Source: Tetracladium setigerum (taxonomy: Eukaryota; Ascomycota; Leotiomycetes; Helotiales). From it: 64,000 nucleotides of DNA. Under the pieces are notes generated by a model. The model did no database searches and was not told the DNA's origin. It saw only the letters and a program-made list of their open reading frames with translations. The translations under genes and the position numbers were made by a program. This document shows positions 11,474-22,877 of the stretch, in pieces. The stretch is from assembly GCA_031472005.1 (NCBI GenBank), contig PZJY01000002.1, positions 2,356,001 through 2,420,000 of the forward strand. Reading direction: 5' to 3'. The stretch's first letter is position 1; each line of letters opens with the position of its first letter.

Positions 11474-12190
11474 GATGTGAGATGCATGAAAGATCGAGAG
11501 TGGGAGAATGTGAGAATGGGAGAATCGGGGAATGGGAGTATGGAGATGAGATGAGATGAGCAAAAAGAGGAAAAGCGGTCTGGCGACACGACACGAATTG
11601 CAAAAAAGTTCATATGGGCTCAAATGGTGGGCTAGCGGATGCTCTAAAAGCGTCTTTCACGAGAACGGACTTGAACACCTGGAATTGTTATGATTCCTAA
11701 TGTTGATGTATAGTAGTAAGGTAGTATCTTTCGCAGGCGTTTGGAAGGAAGGGTTGGGTGGGTGAGTGGTTCTATAGATGGAGGAACCCGGGCTTGTCTA
11801 TTAGCGATGAACTGAATTAAATGTATATACCCTGATAAACTTGGCTACCAAGGGGGGTTATCTCCTTCAATAATTCAAATTGTGTTTTGAAAAGAATCAT
11901 TATCATGTTGATTGGCGCTCTGCACGTCGTTATCTTCGTCAATTTCTAATCTCTGTAAATTACTTTGAGTGAGCTAACAAAGCCGACATCGTCCATGCCA
12001 AGTCGAATTCAATCTCAAAAAATGTTTGAACGTCAATCTAACAAAACCCAACGAACAACCACCAAAGTCACTCACTCAAAGCCAATTCTACTAATACCAG
12101 TGTACCACGTTAAGAATCCAAAAATCCCATTCTTTTCCCTTTGTTATGTCTCGAGACAAATTTATGTAACTCAAATATATTTATTGAGTT
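11474..12190. other. intergenic region
   Basis: This region is 717 bases between two plus-strand genes. Bases 11474-11560 are GAGAATGGGAG-type short repeats just after the stop of the membrane-protein gene. The region before the PQ-loop gene start is A/C-rich with CAAAATCCCA-type runs. No coding unit is evident; the frame open from 11965 is leader plus intron of the PQ-loop gene read in the wrong frame. Confidence 0.35.
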
Positions 12191-13662
12191 ATGGATGTCC
12201 CTGTTGCAGCCAATGTTCTGGGGACTTTGGGAGCAGTGTGCTGGTCTATCCAGGTAAGATCTTGCGTTGCTACCTGCTCTGTCTATCAATGTATCTAGTA
12301 TATCATCATTCTGCTCTCCATATCAATATCCATATCCCTCTCCCTCTCCCTCTCCCTCCCCTCCCTCCCCCACTCAACTCAACTCATCCCCTCCCAACGC
12401 CCATCCTAACCTCTCAAACAGCTCATCCCCCAAATCTACATCAATTACCACCGGCACAACACAATCGGCCTCCAACGCTCCATGATGCTACTCTGGGCGT
12501 GCGCCGGCGTCCCCCTCGGCGCATACAACATCGCTGGTCACTTCAACATCGCTCTCTTGATCCAGCCGCAGATCTTGACCGTGTTGAGCTTGGTGACTTG
12601 GGCACAGTGTTTTTATTATGATGATGTATGTATTTACCCAAGGCAATTTAATGACTTTTTTGTATTTGGTTTGATCTGTAATTTTGGGGAGGGGAGGGTG
12701 AGGGTGCACGAAGGAGGGTGAAGGGATGGAAATTGAGAAATGAGAACAGAGGCTAATTACTTGCAAAATGTTTTGGGGATTTAGAAATGGCCGATCTTGA
12801 AATGTTTGGGTTTAGTGAGTGGGATGGGGATTGTGATGGGTGCAGTGGAAGTTGCTTTGGTTTTTGCTCTCAAGGTACAAATACCTTCCTACCTCCCTCC
12901 TTATATTCTTTTCTTACATATCACTTATTCAACTCAATTCTACCATTCCCAATCCCCCCCCCTCTCTTTCGCCATCTAAAACCCAAATATTCACTAATTC
13001 TTATATTCAACAGGACGCAGAATCCAAAGGACGAGACTGGGCATTCATCCTCATGGGCGTCATATCCGCTCTCCTCCTTTGCGCCGGCGTCCTTCGTCAT
13101 TACTGGGACATATATATCCATCGGACCGTACGAGGGATATCATTTATTTTCGTCGCTATTGATGCGGCGGGAGATGTGTTTTCGCTTATTTCTGTTTGTA
13201 AGATTTGTTTTCCTTTTCTTTCGCTTTTGGAGTTTTGAACTATGCCCTATTCTTTCCGTTTCACCTCCTTTTTATCTCGAATTTGGTATTTGGTTATCAA
13301 TTCGTCTTGCCTCTTCATTACCTCTAGGTTATAATTAAAAAGAAAGTAAGCTAATTTAACAACCCTCACAAAAAGTCTTCCAACCAAAACTGGATATCCT
13401 AGGAATGGTAATCTACGCATCGGAATTCATTCTGTGGAGTGGTGTCTTTGCTTGTGGTGGATACTTCAACTTGATGCCTTGGGTAAAGGAGAAGTTGAGA
13501 TTGAGGAATGAGGAGAGAGATGGTCGGAGCCAGAGCCAGAGTCAGAGGAGTGAGAGGGATGGAGAAGCAGATGCAGGTATATCGAATGATATTTCATTAC
13601 ATAGAATGCCGTCTTCGACGAGTGTTTTTAGAACGCCGAGTTCGGTTGTTGCGAGGGGGTAG
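12191..13662 (+). CDS. PQ-loop repeat membrane protein (cystinosin/MPDU1-type fold)
   Basis: There are five exons: 12191-12253, 12422-12625, 12785-12874, 13014-13197 and 13376-13662. All joins keep frame, giving 275 residues. The first PQ-loop reads LIPQIYINYHRHNTIGLQ. The second is FFQPKLDILGMVIY. Seven or so hydrophobic segments lie between and around them. The tail after VKEKLRLRNEERDG is Ser/Gln/Arg-rich and disordered. PQ-loop proteins of this size are usually vacuolar or lysosomal carriers for amino acids, but the substrate cannot be told from sequence. The introns are unusually long for this window (138-178 nt), and intron 1 holds a pyrimidine (CTCCCT)n tract. An in-frame TGA two codons upstream fixes the start. 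Confidence 0.85.
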
Positions 13663-14102
13663 GGGGAAGCGAGAGGGATTGAGAAAGTTCATGCCTGTGT
13701 TGATGAATAGAGCGGGGAATGTCACGCGTGATAGGTAGATTTAAAGGGATATTATGTATGAAATCCAAGTTTTGAATTGGACATTTGCTCTTATTGTATG
13801 GAGATTACTAGAGAAATACACATACTTCTAACTGGCATGCTGTAGAATGGCAAGGCAGATGGATGAGAGGTGAGACAACGATAGTTCATGGGTCAACTTT
13901 GCAATCCTGGGATGTTGTTGGTATTTAATTTCTCATTCGTTGATTCTGGAGATCTGGGAGTCAACCAAAGAAAAGCGAACCCGGGGAAAGACGAAACTAT
14001 TCATTAATATATCGCCCTCGTATGACTGGGTGGGATTTGTCTCCTCATAAAATACATAGCCTTTCGGGGCCCATTTGGTACAATTTATGTTGTTGTACAC
14101 GA
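13663..14102. other. convergent intergenic region
   Basis: These 440 bases lie between the PQ-loop gene stop (+) and the stop of the CX9C gene (-). The composition is mixed. The plus-strand frame that runs past 13662 to 13738 is a shadow. I see no gene or RNA. Confidence 0.35.
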
Positions 14103-15157
14103 TCATTTCGGCTGATCTTTTCCAGATTTCTCCTCCTTCTTCTCATCACCAGACTCCATTCCTCCAAGCCTGAACACCGATACAAATCTGTCCCCGAACG
14201 TCTGTGTGCCTGCAACTTTCCGTTCCTGTCGTTCTCTCTCCTGCTTGCCAAACAACGAGCCCAAATTCTTTGCCAATTCCTCTCCAACCCGGATCTCGGA
14301 TTGGATTGTTTTCTCCTCTACCTCCCGTTCCTCCGGACTTAATCCCTCCAAACGCTTCTTGAATCCAGCTTGCACATGCGGCTTTAGATCTGTAACTTCC
14401 AATCCCCCGTCTTCCTTCCTTGGGATGAATTTGAATTTGTCTGAGAGGAGCGGCGGGAATTTGGGTGCTTCTCGACCTTCCTCCTTCGCAAGTGCGATTT
14501 CCTTTTCTTGCTTCAACATTCGTTGGTAGAGGGTGTCGGCATGCATTTGAATCTGCTCGTTGATCTCGGTATCGCGGTCCCCGGTAGATAGATATCCTAA
14601 AGCTTTCAAGAATTTCTAATTGCATCAGCAAAGCTCCTTCAATTGTACGTGGGATGAGCGGAGCATACTGCCTGCATCTCATAACATCTATTGAACCTCC
14701 TATTCTCCGCCCGACACAACGTCGTCCTCGCAGAGAGTCCCCCAGCGTCAAAACACTCCCTAACCTGCCACTGCTCCATTGCACAATTCTCCAGCGCTCC
14801 GCGATTGATCTCCGTCCGTCGGAACTTGTAGGCATCGATCACATCCTGAATCTTCTCGTTATCGGATTTGTTGGCGTTTTCAACGTCGTAAAGCGGCTGG
14901 TACGTCTTCCAGATATGGTCGTATCGGCCATCTTTGAATTGCGTGGGATATTTAGGCGCGGTTGATTCTTCCTCGTGCGTGGGTATGGAGGTGGTGGCTT
15001 TGGATGGCTCCGGAGCTGGGTTTGCTGGTGGATTGGAGGAGTTGTATTTTAGGGGCGACTCTTTCTTTAGGAAATCCCGAAGTGCTGGATCGAGATCGCG
15101 CAAGGGGTCTCCTCCCTTGTCACTACTATCCTCAGTGCTGCTCCAAGGCCAGACCAT
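14103..15157 (-). CDS. twin CX9C (CHCH-like) protein with long coiled C-terminus
   Basis: Two exons, 15157-14669 and 14615-14103, flank a 53-nt intron; the joined frame is 333 residues. Residues about 125-160 hold two CX9C motifs, CAMEQWQVREC and CRAENRRFNRC, the helix-hairpin pattern of Mia40 substrates imported into the mitochondrial intermembrane space. The N-terminus MVWPWSS with a Pro/Ser linker is not a classical cleavable presequence, which agrees with Mia40-type import. The C-terminal 170 residues are charged and helical (RMLKQEKEIALAKEEGREA). Most CX9C proteins are near 100 residues, so this is a long member. I do not know a characterised orthologue; mitochondrial location is inferred from the motif alone. 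Confidence 0.75.
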
Positions 15158-15519
15158 GGTTGTGTGGTGATATTATGATGTTTGGAGATGCTGTTGGGTG
15201 GTGTAACAAACATTTTGGAGCTCAAAAAATGTAGGTCGCGCTGAAGTGACAGGGGTCTGGCTAGACCCGTCGCCAGCCCAAGCTTTTAGATTTTTAGATA
15301 TGCCAAAGTTAGGTTAAAGTCAATGTTACAATGCTGTATCTTGGTTTAGATATTTACTTTTCGCAAAATAAGTCTTCAGGGATTTTGTCAAGTAGCATTA
15401 GCATATCACTGTATCACAATACTCCAGACCTTGGCACAATTATCAATTGAACCAAGAACTCCAACGGACATATATCATTTAATCAATTCATTCCTTCATA
15501 TAATGCAGCATCCAAGAGC
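15158..15519. promoter_or_regulatory. promoter region of the CX9C gene
   Basis: These 362 bases lie between the CX9C gene start and the corrected 3' end of the rhamnosidase gene, both on the minus strand. They must hold the CX9C promoter and the rhamnosidase terminator. No TATA box or clear motif stands out. Confidence 0.3.
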
Positions 15520-17852
15520 TCAGACCTCATCCTTATCCTGGGCGATGACTTCAACTATATGGTATCCTCCTTCAACTTCCACACTGACATATCCATCTTC
15601 CTCGTTTGACCCCCAGAGGCGGTCAGAATTCAAGTATACGACACTGGAAGAAGACACAGGAACCGAGATTACCCCCTTGTACCTTTTGGTGCTTCAACCG
15701 ACAGAGTAAATCCATCCCCTTGGTCCCATTCAACTCCAATAAAAGAATGAGGAGTCGGCACAATACCTCGCGCCCACTTCAGCTCCCCCGGCATTGGCTT
15801 CACACTCCAACTTTCGAAACCGGGTTGCGTTGGCTTCACACCCAAGATGTAATTCATTGAGACTGGCACAATTCCAGTGGACCACCCGTGAGACATCGAG
15901 GTAAAGCCTCCTTCGTAAGGAGTTCCATTCGGCCCAATTCCTTCCCACACGGTGACACCGGGATCGTGAGTAGCCATCCACCCGTAGAGCCTGTAGATTT
16001 CCTCCAGAGCAGACTCTGTGTCGCCAGTCATGAATCTCGCTTCGAGCTCGAAGTATGAGATGAAGGCGTACACCCTTTGCGAGAATCCTCCCCCCACGAT
16101 GTCGTTGTCATAGAACGAATTTCCGTATGGTCGAGCGTTCTTGGAAAGATGGGACAGAATGGATTTTGCTCGAGTTGCGTTCGCGACCTCGCTTACAATT
16201 GCTAGGCTGTTTCCATCTTGAGCGTGGGTTTTGCAGGGATTGATACCGCAGTCGCCGTCAAAGAAAGCACCTTCCGAGGAGTCGAACCTATACTCGTTGA
16301 TTGCATCTGAGACATTTCGAGCTCGTGATGTCCACCTCGCCTCATCATCCTTTCGCCCGAGAGCTTTGGCTATGAAGGCAGCGTTGTCAAGCGCAAGAAC
16401 ATAAAGAGCATTATAGTAAGTTACCGCCCCTGTTCTTGGAAGGAATGCATAGTCTCCGTAGCCTCCAGACGCTCCGATACCTTTGGTTATGAGCTGAGTT
16501 GTGGCGTTGGTGATAGAGGGGTAGAAGTTGTCCAGAGTACTAATCATCGTATGATAAAACTCCTCGGCATATTCAACATCCCCAGTGTGCATGAAATAAT
16601 CGTAGCTACATGCAACCCACCATAGCGGATAGTCCAGGAGAGGGAGCGAGTAATTCATGCTAAGTTTGTCAGACAAGAGAATTATCTGATTCTTGGATTA
16701 ACTCACATACTTGCTGGAGGAATCCAGCCGTCGGATCTTTGATGTTCTGCAAGATCCGCCAGAACGTTTCTGGATGCGATAGATATATTATGGGTGAGGT
16801 ACGATGTTCGAGAAGCCACGGCAAGATCTCCAAGGTAAGGGTCACGATCTCGTTTTGGTCCGTCGTGAATCACCCATTTCCCCTCCAGTGAAGGGCTTGC
16901 TGCATTCCTTGGTTCGGTATTGTTCGCCCGAAATATATCGGTACACAGATCATTGGTATAGACGGAATCATACCACCACTGATTGAGATTTTCATCCGAA
17001 CTCTCGAACCAGCCAGTAAAAGATTCTGGTGTACCGAGAAAGGCCGATAGATTCAAGGTGATGGAGTCGATGGAAACCTCCCCACTTGACGATGTTAGGG
17101 GGTCGTCTCGCTGAAGAGCATCAAGGTATACTTTCATATATCGGAACCCGTGGAGGCCATCCGAACACACTTTTGTACTATTTTGACAGCCATGTTGACT
17201 CGTCCAAACATACGGCTTTTCTTCAACGGCGATCTACAAAATCTATTAGCTGTGCCGGCTGAGAATGCTCAGCGTGAAAAATACCTGATCACTACCAGGG
17301 GTAATTGTATCACCCTAATTTGATTGTTAGCAGAGTAGAGGCTATCTCCATCTCCATACAGGTGGGACTTACATTGTATGACCGAGAAAAGTCGCTAACA
17401 TCTGATAGAAACTGTAATGTTTCAGAGAAGGCAAGTCGAATACCAGGGCGAGCAGAAGAGTAATTTGATGATCCAGCAAAGGCAATTGAGATGGTTCCAA
17501 CGGTATTTTGACCAAAATCTACCACAATCGTAGGCGGTACACTAGAGGAGGAGTTCCTTGTCAGAATCGTGGGACTTCCTTTGCCAAGTAGTCCCTGTGG
17601 ATTCGTGACATTGCCTACGGTGTATTGCGGTAATATACCTAAAGGCTTCACAACATTACTAGACGAAGATCGGACATATTTGTGCCAGCTAGGAGCTTTG
17701 TTTTGAACTCCCAGCTGTTTACTGCTGAGCTGCGTGTCGTTGCTGCTGAATAGAAAGACTACACATGAGGAGAAGAAGGCGAATCCCGGTAGGTTGATGA
17801 GAAACCTGTGAAATGTATCAAGAATGGCTATCAAGCCATGAATAATTGACAT
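15520..17852 (-). CDS. alpha-L-rhamnosidase, GH78, frameshifted near 15677
   Basis: There are four exons: 17852-17373, 17314-17285 (only 30 nt), 17233-16707 and 16659-15520. The GH78 (alpha/alpha)6 core is plain: WVIHDGPKRDRDPYLGDLA near the catalytic cleft, HQRSDGWIPPASIMNYSLPL, LDYPLWWVACSYDYF, and the late GPNGTPYEGGFTSMSHGWST. The enzyme releases terminal L-rhamnose from pectin side chains or plant glycosides. The N-terminus has a hydrophobic stretch, GFAFFSSCVVFLFSS, preceded by about 25 residues, so it may be a signal anchor. In the raw frame a stop at 15669 cuts off the end. One extra base near 15676-15680, beside a C5/G5 run, restores GTKGVISVPV and a beta-sandwich tail ending at 15520, total about 725 residues. 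Confidence 0.85.
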
Positions 17853-18556
17853 AGTTGTTCATACATTGGGAGTAGGCCGGCTACGAAGTGTAAGGTATAT
17901 CCTCTGATTTGATTTGATGTTGTTTGTTGTTGTTGTTGGGACGTTGAAGGTCATGACAGGATGGGGGAAGCCGGCTAATCAGCCTTGCATAAATAATGCA
18001 ACCGTTATGCGGGGGCTGGGGATCTTGAGACTTATGATGACGCAGTCGCCCTCAAGCTTGTGACTGTAATTTATACGATCTCATAATCGTGATTTTTAGA
18101 AAATAATTGGTATATTGTTGATCAATCACATGCACCGCCTTGAGAATTGGCGTCATCTAAATGTGATCCGGTGTAACTAAACTTCTAGCACAGAAAACAC
18201 ACGAGATATCGAACTTCTGTCTGGCGATTGTTGCCAAGAGATCAACAACTGCTAGAACTCCCAGGGGTATTGATTGACATCACAAAAAATGCGCCTTGCA
18301 AACCACTCACATTCGCTCACCGAGCACACTTCACCTCCTCGTGTTAGCAGAATCTAGTATCGACAATGACAAAACAACAGAAGATCGAGAGAGTGGCACA
18401 GCACTGCCAAGCGAGGGTGCAAGACGAGGGGTAGAGTGTATAAAGTATGGACTTTCATCCGTTGGACCCTGCTGTTGCTAAGCACAATTTACAACTCTCT
18501 CACAATATCACTATCACCCTCATACTCACTATCCATCACTCTTACCAATACCCAAA
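17853..18556. promoter_or_regulatory. divergent promoter region: rhamnosidase (-) and coiled-coil gene (+)
   Basis: This is 704 bases between divergent starts. A GTATAAAGTATGG element near 18437 lies about 120 bases before the plus-strand start and is a plausible TATA box. Bases 18490-18550 are CT-rich (CACAATATCACTATCACCC). On the rhamnosidase side a TGTTGTT repeat lies at 17915-17937. No RNA gene is visible. Confidence 0.4.
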
Positions 18557-19654
18557 ATGCAATCTTTCCATGAGAGACTCAAGGCCACATCAGCCGAAAA
18601 CGATCGCCTTCTAAAGACCATCTCGGAAACCGACTACGCGCCTTCGGCCAAAAAACAGAGCGATGGCTTCGTTGCCAACTTGAAGAAAGAAGTCATCCAA
18701 CAAGAAAAGCTACTCCGAGATACCAAGGTCACCATCGCTCGAGAAGAGAAAGAGCACAAAGAATACCAAACCTCTCACATGAAGCGTCTTGCGTATCGCC
18801 TAGGTGGAAAGCGCGAGAAGTTCGAAGAAAAGGCATCCAAGGAGGAAAAGGACTGGGTTGAGGCTGTTCAAAGAGGATTCGAATGCCAGAGGAATCTGGA
18901 TCTATTAAACCAGAACTTGGCCGATGCGACGAAGACGAGCGCTGAGATGGAGAAAGTCGCTGCAACTTATCGAAAAGCTCAAGCGGACCTGGATGCTCTT
19001 TACAAATCAATATTCGAAGGTCCGACACCTGAAATATTCGGAGAGGACCAGCGAGAAAGTGCTGTATATGAAGCCACCGCTCAATACGACGCTGCCCAAG
19101 GCCTGTTGGACACGGAGACGCGTGTGAAGAAAATGTTGACCGATGCTAATCAATTTCTCAATAAGGCCGCTGTGGATGTGGAAGATGCGAGAAGCAACGC
19201 AAAGATGGACGCCTGGGGCTTCGATAGTCCCTTCATGGACTATGCCGAAGCAAATTCTCTCAGTCGTGTGAGACAGCACGTTGGTCAAGCGGAAATGCTC
19301 GTCGCTCAGGCGAGACAGCTTCAACCCGAGGTTGGGGACCTTGGGAATGTCGTGCATGCACAAAACAATTTCATGGCCGATGTCCTCTTTGACAATGTCT
19401 TCTCGGATATGGCGAAGTACGACAAGATCAAGGAATCTCAAGCATCGATCAAGAAAGCAAAGGATAAGCTGGAGGCCAGTATTCGAGCTTGCAACTCCAG
19501 ACAAGAGGCGATGGTTTTGACGGCAAAGCATACAAAACAAGATCTCGAAGAGAAGAGACTCGAGCTTCAGAAGATCCGAATTGAAGCGTACCAGAAAATT
19601 GCTGGAGGGGAGGTGGCTGCGCCAGATGGCCCACCGCCGAGCTATCGAGCATAG
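18557..19654 (+). CDS. coiled-coil cytoplasmic protein ending in a PPxY motif, function unknown
   Basis: This is a single uninterrupted exon of 365 residues. It is highly charged with long heptad-like helices (LKKEVIQQEKLLRDTK, IKKAKDKLEASIRACNSRQ), no signal peptide and no membrane segment. The middle (YGVSR-free, hydrophobic patch GFDSPFMDYAEANSLSRVRQ) may be a hinge. The last residues, DGPPPSYRA, carry a PPxY motif, the ligand of WW domains such as those of Rsp5/Nedd4 ubiquitin ligases. The overall look, all-helical with N-terminal TSAENDRLLKTIS, resembles fungal hypothetical proteins I have seen without a function. A BAR-like or membrane-trafficking scaffold is only a guess. The upstream TATA-like box and CT-rich leader support the start. 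Confidence 0.8.
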   Translation: MQSFHERLKATSAENDRLLKTISETDYAPSAKKQSDGFVANLKKEVIQQEKLLRDTKVTIAREEKEHKEYQTSHMKRLAYRLGGKREKFEEKASKEEKDWVEAVQRGFECQRNLDLLNQNLADATKTSAEMEKVAATYRKAQADLDALYKSIFEGPTPEIFGEDQRESAVYEATAQYDAAQGLLDTETRVKKMLTDANQFLNKAAVDVEDARSNAKMDAWGFDSPFMDYAEANSLSRVRQHVGQAEMLVAQARQLQPEVGDLGNVVHAQNNFMADVLFDNVFSDMAKYDKIKESQASIKKAKDKLEASIRACNSRQEAMVLTAKHTKQDLEEKRLELQKIRIEAYQKIAGGEVAAPDGPPPSYRA

Positions 19655-20517
19655 GATATGCTAAGGAGAGGGACTGGGAAACACTAGGAGGACTTGCGGG
19701 TTGGAAACAAGTGAAGTTTTTTTATTATGTATTGCTCAGTAATAAACCGAGAGCGAAGGATGTACCTATATAACCGCAATGGAACAATACCCAGGCTTGG
19801 TATTTTCAACAAAGCGCAGCTCGAGAACAATCCATAGGTTTATGATCTTCCACGTTTTCCAGCGAAAAAAACAAATAGGAGTGAGAAGGACATTAATTCC
19901 GCGCGTGTTAGTACTTCAGACGCTTGAATGACTCGGAATGCAGTATCCCGTAGTTCGCGTTGTGTCCGAGAGTAGTCGTACCTCTCAAATTTTCCGATCA
20001 CTTTCTTTTCTCTCCTGCAGCAAAAGTTTCCTATAAATATTTCAAAATAATTGCTGTAAATGGTGATAGATGCGAGTTAGTGCTCAGAAGGTTCGCTGAA
20101 AATTATCCTGTTTGTTGTTTCCATAACGTTTTCAACCCAAACTCAAACGTTTGGTGATACCTAGTGCAAAGTCAAACCCGCAAAGACCAATGACCTCGTC
20201 CTTCTCTCCGCAACGCACGCTCCAAGCACCAAGCCTTTATTCGTGCACTTTAAATAAGGATAATCTTTCCGAAGGGGTATGCTGGACAGCCACTGATGGC
20301 GAACGTTTTTGTCTAGTTTGCTTGCCGTTAAAGTTTAGGAGGGAGCTCTGATCATGGACCAAGGACCAAGTGACATTCCACTACTGCCTAGTTGAATGCT
20401 CGGGAGATTGGTTTCCATTCCCACCGTTCCGGCAATAAAGGGATGTCCGTCCCCAGGTTTGGCATTTTCGGCAAGTGATGCTCTCGACGTGATGATTGCA
20501 GTTATCTTTAAACCGCC
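19655..20517. other. intergenic region upstream of the receptor gene
   Basis: These 863 bases separate two plus-strand genes. The first 100 bases after 19654 are AT-rich and likely hold the poly(A) signal (AATAAACC at 19740). Short frames at 19960-20157 and 20151-20351 have no family look. I see nothing else. Confidence 0.35.
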
Positions 20518-22877
20518 ATGCGAATTCTGGATGGCCTCTATTGTCTTCTGCTGTTTGTCCTGGGAATCAACGCTCAGTCGTCGATAGCAGATCTGCCACC
20601 ATGCGGTGTATGTTGTGTCTCGTTTCGTCATGCTTTAACAAGTAACTAACTGACGTTTTAGTTGACGTGCCTTCTCCAAACGGTTCCGGCCGCTGGATGC
20701 TCGTTGACAGACACAGCTTGTCAGTGTAATAACAATGCTTTGGCGCAGGCGTCGTTCACATGTCTTATGGCAAATTGTACAATGCAAGAGATACTCGGTA
20801 AGAGCTTTCTCGTCGTTCTCTTCTCGTTTCAGGGCTAAATTTCCATAGTTGTCTCGAAAGTACAAGCCAGCATATGCAAATTGCCAGCCGAAGATCGTTC
20901 CAGGGACGTGATAATCGTGGCCTTGACAATTGATGGTTTCGCCGCTTCACTCGTTTTTTTGCGCCTAATCAATAAGTATCTTTCTGGAAAGTCATGGGAG
21001 TTGGATGATGTTGTAATTACAACGACTGTGGTATGTTGGAACAACCGGTACTGCTCAGTACAGTATATCAGAGGACTTTTTCAGAGACTTACATTGTTAG
21101 TTTTTGGTATGCGCAGATATCTACTTCTTGACGACGAGTATGTCACTCAAACCTGCAAGTTGATCCGTTTCTAATTGTTACAGTGGCAAAACAAGGTTTT
21201 GGGAAGCACCTTTACCAACTTAACGACGGCGATCTTCTTAAAATATTGAGAAACTGTTTGTGTCCTCTATCTCAGTTGTGCCAAAGTCATCACTAATACA
21301 TTCCATTATCAGTCTACATGGCAGCAATATTCTACGTCTTCATCCTCGGTCTGGTCAAAATATCCATCCTTATTTTCTACCTTCGATTATTCCCCTACGA
21401 GAGATTTCGCTACGCCGTCATTGCCTCTCTCATTTATGTTATCGCAACAACGATCACTCTCACTTTTCTCGCCGTATTCCAATGCGCCCCTGTTCAATAT
21501 TATTGGAACAAAGATGTGCCAGGGAAATGTCTCAATCTCACTACCATTGCATACTTCGGAAATGCGATCACAATATCCTCCGACTTTCTAATACTTGTTC
21601 TTCCAATACCTGTCATTGCGAGATTAAAACTGGTTCTGTCAAAGAAACTCGGAGCCATGTTGATGTTTGCTGTTGGGGGCTTGTATATCATCCCTCCCCT
21701 TTTCATTTTCCACCAAACTAACTCGCTAGTGGTTGCATTGTTTCCATCATTCGACTGCGGTCAGTAATATTCTACGGAAATTCGATTGACCCGACCTGTA
21801 CGTCTCTTAAAGTTCTCACCTGCCAATTCATACCCACTCAAAGTTCTCAGCTAATTATCGTAACAAGTTGACTACGTGATGGTTGTACTCTGGTCGGCGA
21901 TCGAAGTTCCCCTCGCAATAATATGCGCCTGTTCGCCAGCCATGCGACAACTCTTCCTACGAGTCTTCCCCGAGAGGCCTCGCCGAGTGAAGAACTCCAC
22001 GACTGATTCTCAGCGTCCTTCAAAGTCATGGTATGGTGGTCCAAGCGATATACAATCTGCGGAAGATCGAGCGAGAGCGACTGGTACCGGACGTCGGGAG
22101 TCGTTGACACCTCTAGTATTACCTAGTTTCGAGATGGATCTGCTGCCGGGTTTGGAGACAGCTGGTCAGCCTGAACAAGTGCTGCCTAAGGAAGAAGTCC
22201 AGGGTTGGAGAAAACAATTGAAGAGGTTATCTGGAACCGATAGAGCATCTAGTGCTAGGAGTAGCCAACCTGGACGTGTTCTACGTGAAGGCGAAGTCCG
22301 GGGAGCGAGAAAAACAGGAGCGAGGTTATCTGGAACAGATAGAGATTCCACCTCCAGGGTTAGCCAGCCTGAACAGGTTTCACGTGAAAGCGACGTTCGG
22401 GGAGCTAGAAAAACAGGAACGGGGGCATCCGGGACATATAGGGATTCCGGCTCCAGAACTAGCCAGCCTGAACAGGTTCTACGTGAAGGCGAAGTCCGGG
22501 GAGCGAGAAAAACAGGAGCGAGGTTATCTGGAACAGATAGAGATTCCACCTCCAGGGTTAGCCAGCTTGAACAGGTTTCACGTGAAGGCGACGTTCGGGG
22601 AGCCAGGAAAACAGGAACGGGGGCATCCGGGACATATAGGGATTCCGGCTCCAGGACTAGCCAGCCTGAACAGGTTCTACGTGAAGCCGAAGTAGTCCAG
22701 GGAACGAGAAAAACAGGAACAAGGATATCAGAGGCAGATATAGATTCCAGTCCTAGGACGAGCCAGCCTGAACAGGTTCTGAGTGAGGATGAAATTCAGG
22801 GAGTGAAGAAAAAGGGAAAGAGATTATCTGAGATGAGTGGTGACCCTAATTCTAGGACGTGGTATGATTCCGGGTAG
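20518..22877 (+). CDS. CFEM-domain, PTH11-like seven-helix receptor with tandem-repeat C-tail
   Basis: There are eight exons: 20518-20607, 20662-20797, 20849-21030, 21101-21137, 21184-21255, 21313-21682, 21730-21797 and 21868-22877. All joins keep frame, 654 residues. A signal peptide (MRILDGLYCLLLFVLGINAQ) precedes a CFEM domain with eight cysteines: PPCGLTC, AGCSLTDTACQC, FTCLMANC and SIC. Seven hydrophobic segments of the fungal rhodopsin-like fold follow, with RSRDVIIVALTIDGFAAS first and FDYVMVVLWSAIEVPLAII last. PTH11-type receptors sense surface or host cues and signal through heterotrimeric G proteins. The cytosolic tail (about 260 residues) is mostly seven 33-residue repeats, described separately. 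Exon 4 is only 37 nt and no frameshift is present. Confidence 0.88.
22164..22859 (+). repeat. seven-copy 99-bp tandem repeat in receptor tail
   Basis: Seven in-frame units of 33 codons (the sixth has 34) run to six codons before the stop. The consensus begins SQPEQVLREGEVRGARKTG and continues xxxSGTxRDSxSRx. Units 2 and 4 are nearly identical, as are 3 and 5, so the core is a duplicated 198-bp dimer. Units 1, 6 and 7 at the edges are diverged. The pattern is expected from unequal crossover or replication slippage. Each unit is rich in Arg, Glu, Ser and Gly and is probably disordered, with repeated RxxSGT-type sites that basophilic kinases could phosphorylate (inference). Confidence 0.92.

Noticed and set aside
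22252..22695. Periodic 147-codon frame inside the receptor repeats
   Set aside because: It is the second frame of the 99-bp repeat. Any repeat whose length is a multiple of three without stops gives such frames.
22164..22859. CRISPR-like periodicity
   Set aside because: The whole 99-bp unit is coding and repeated; there are no unique spacers, and the DNA is from a fungus.
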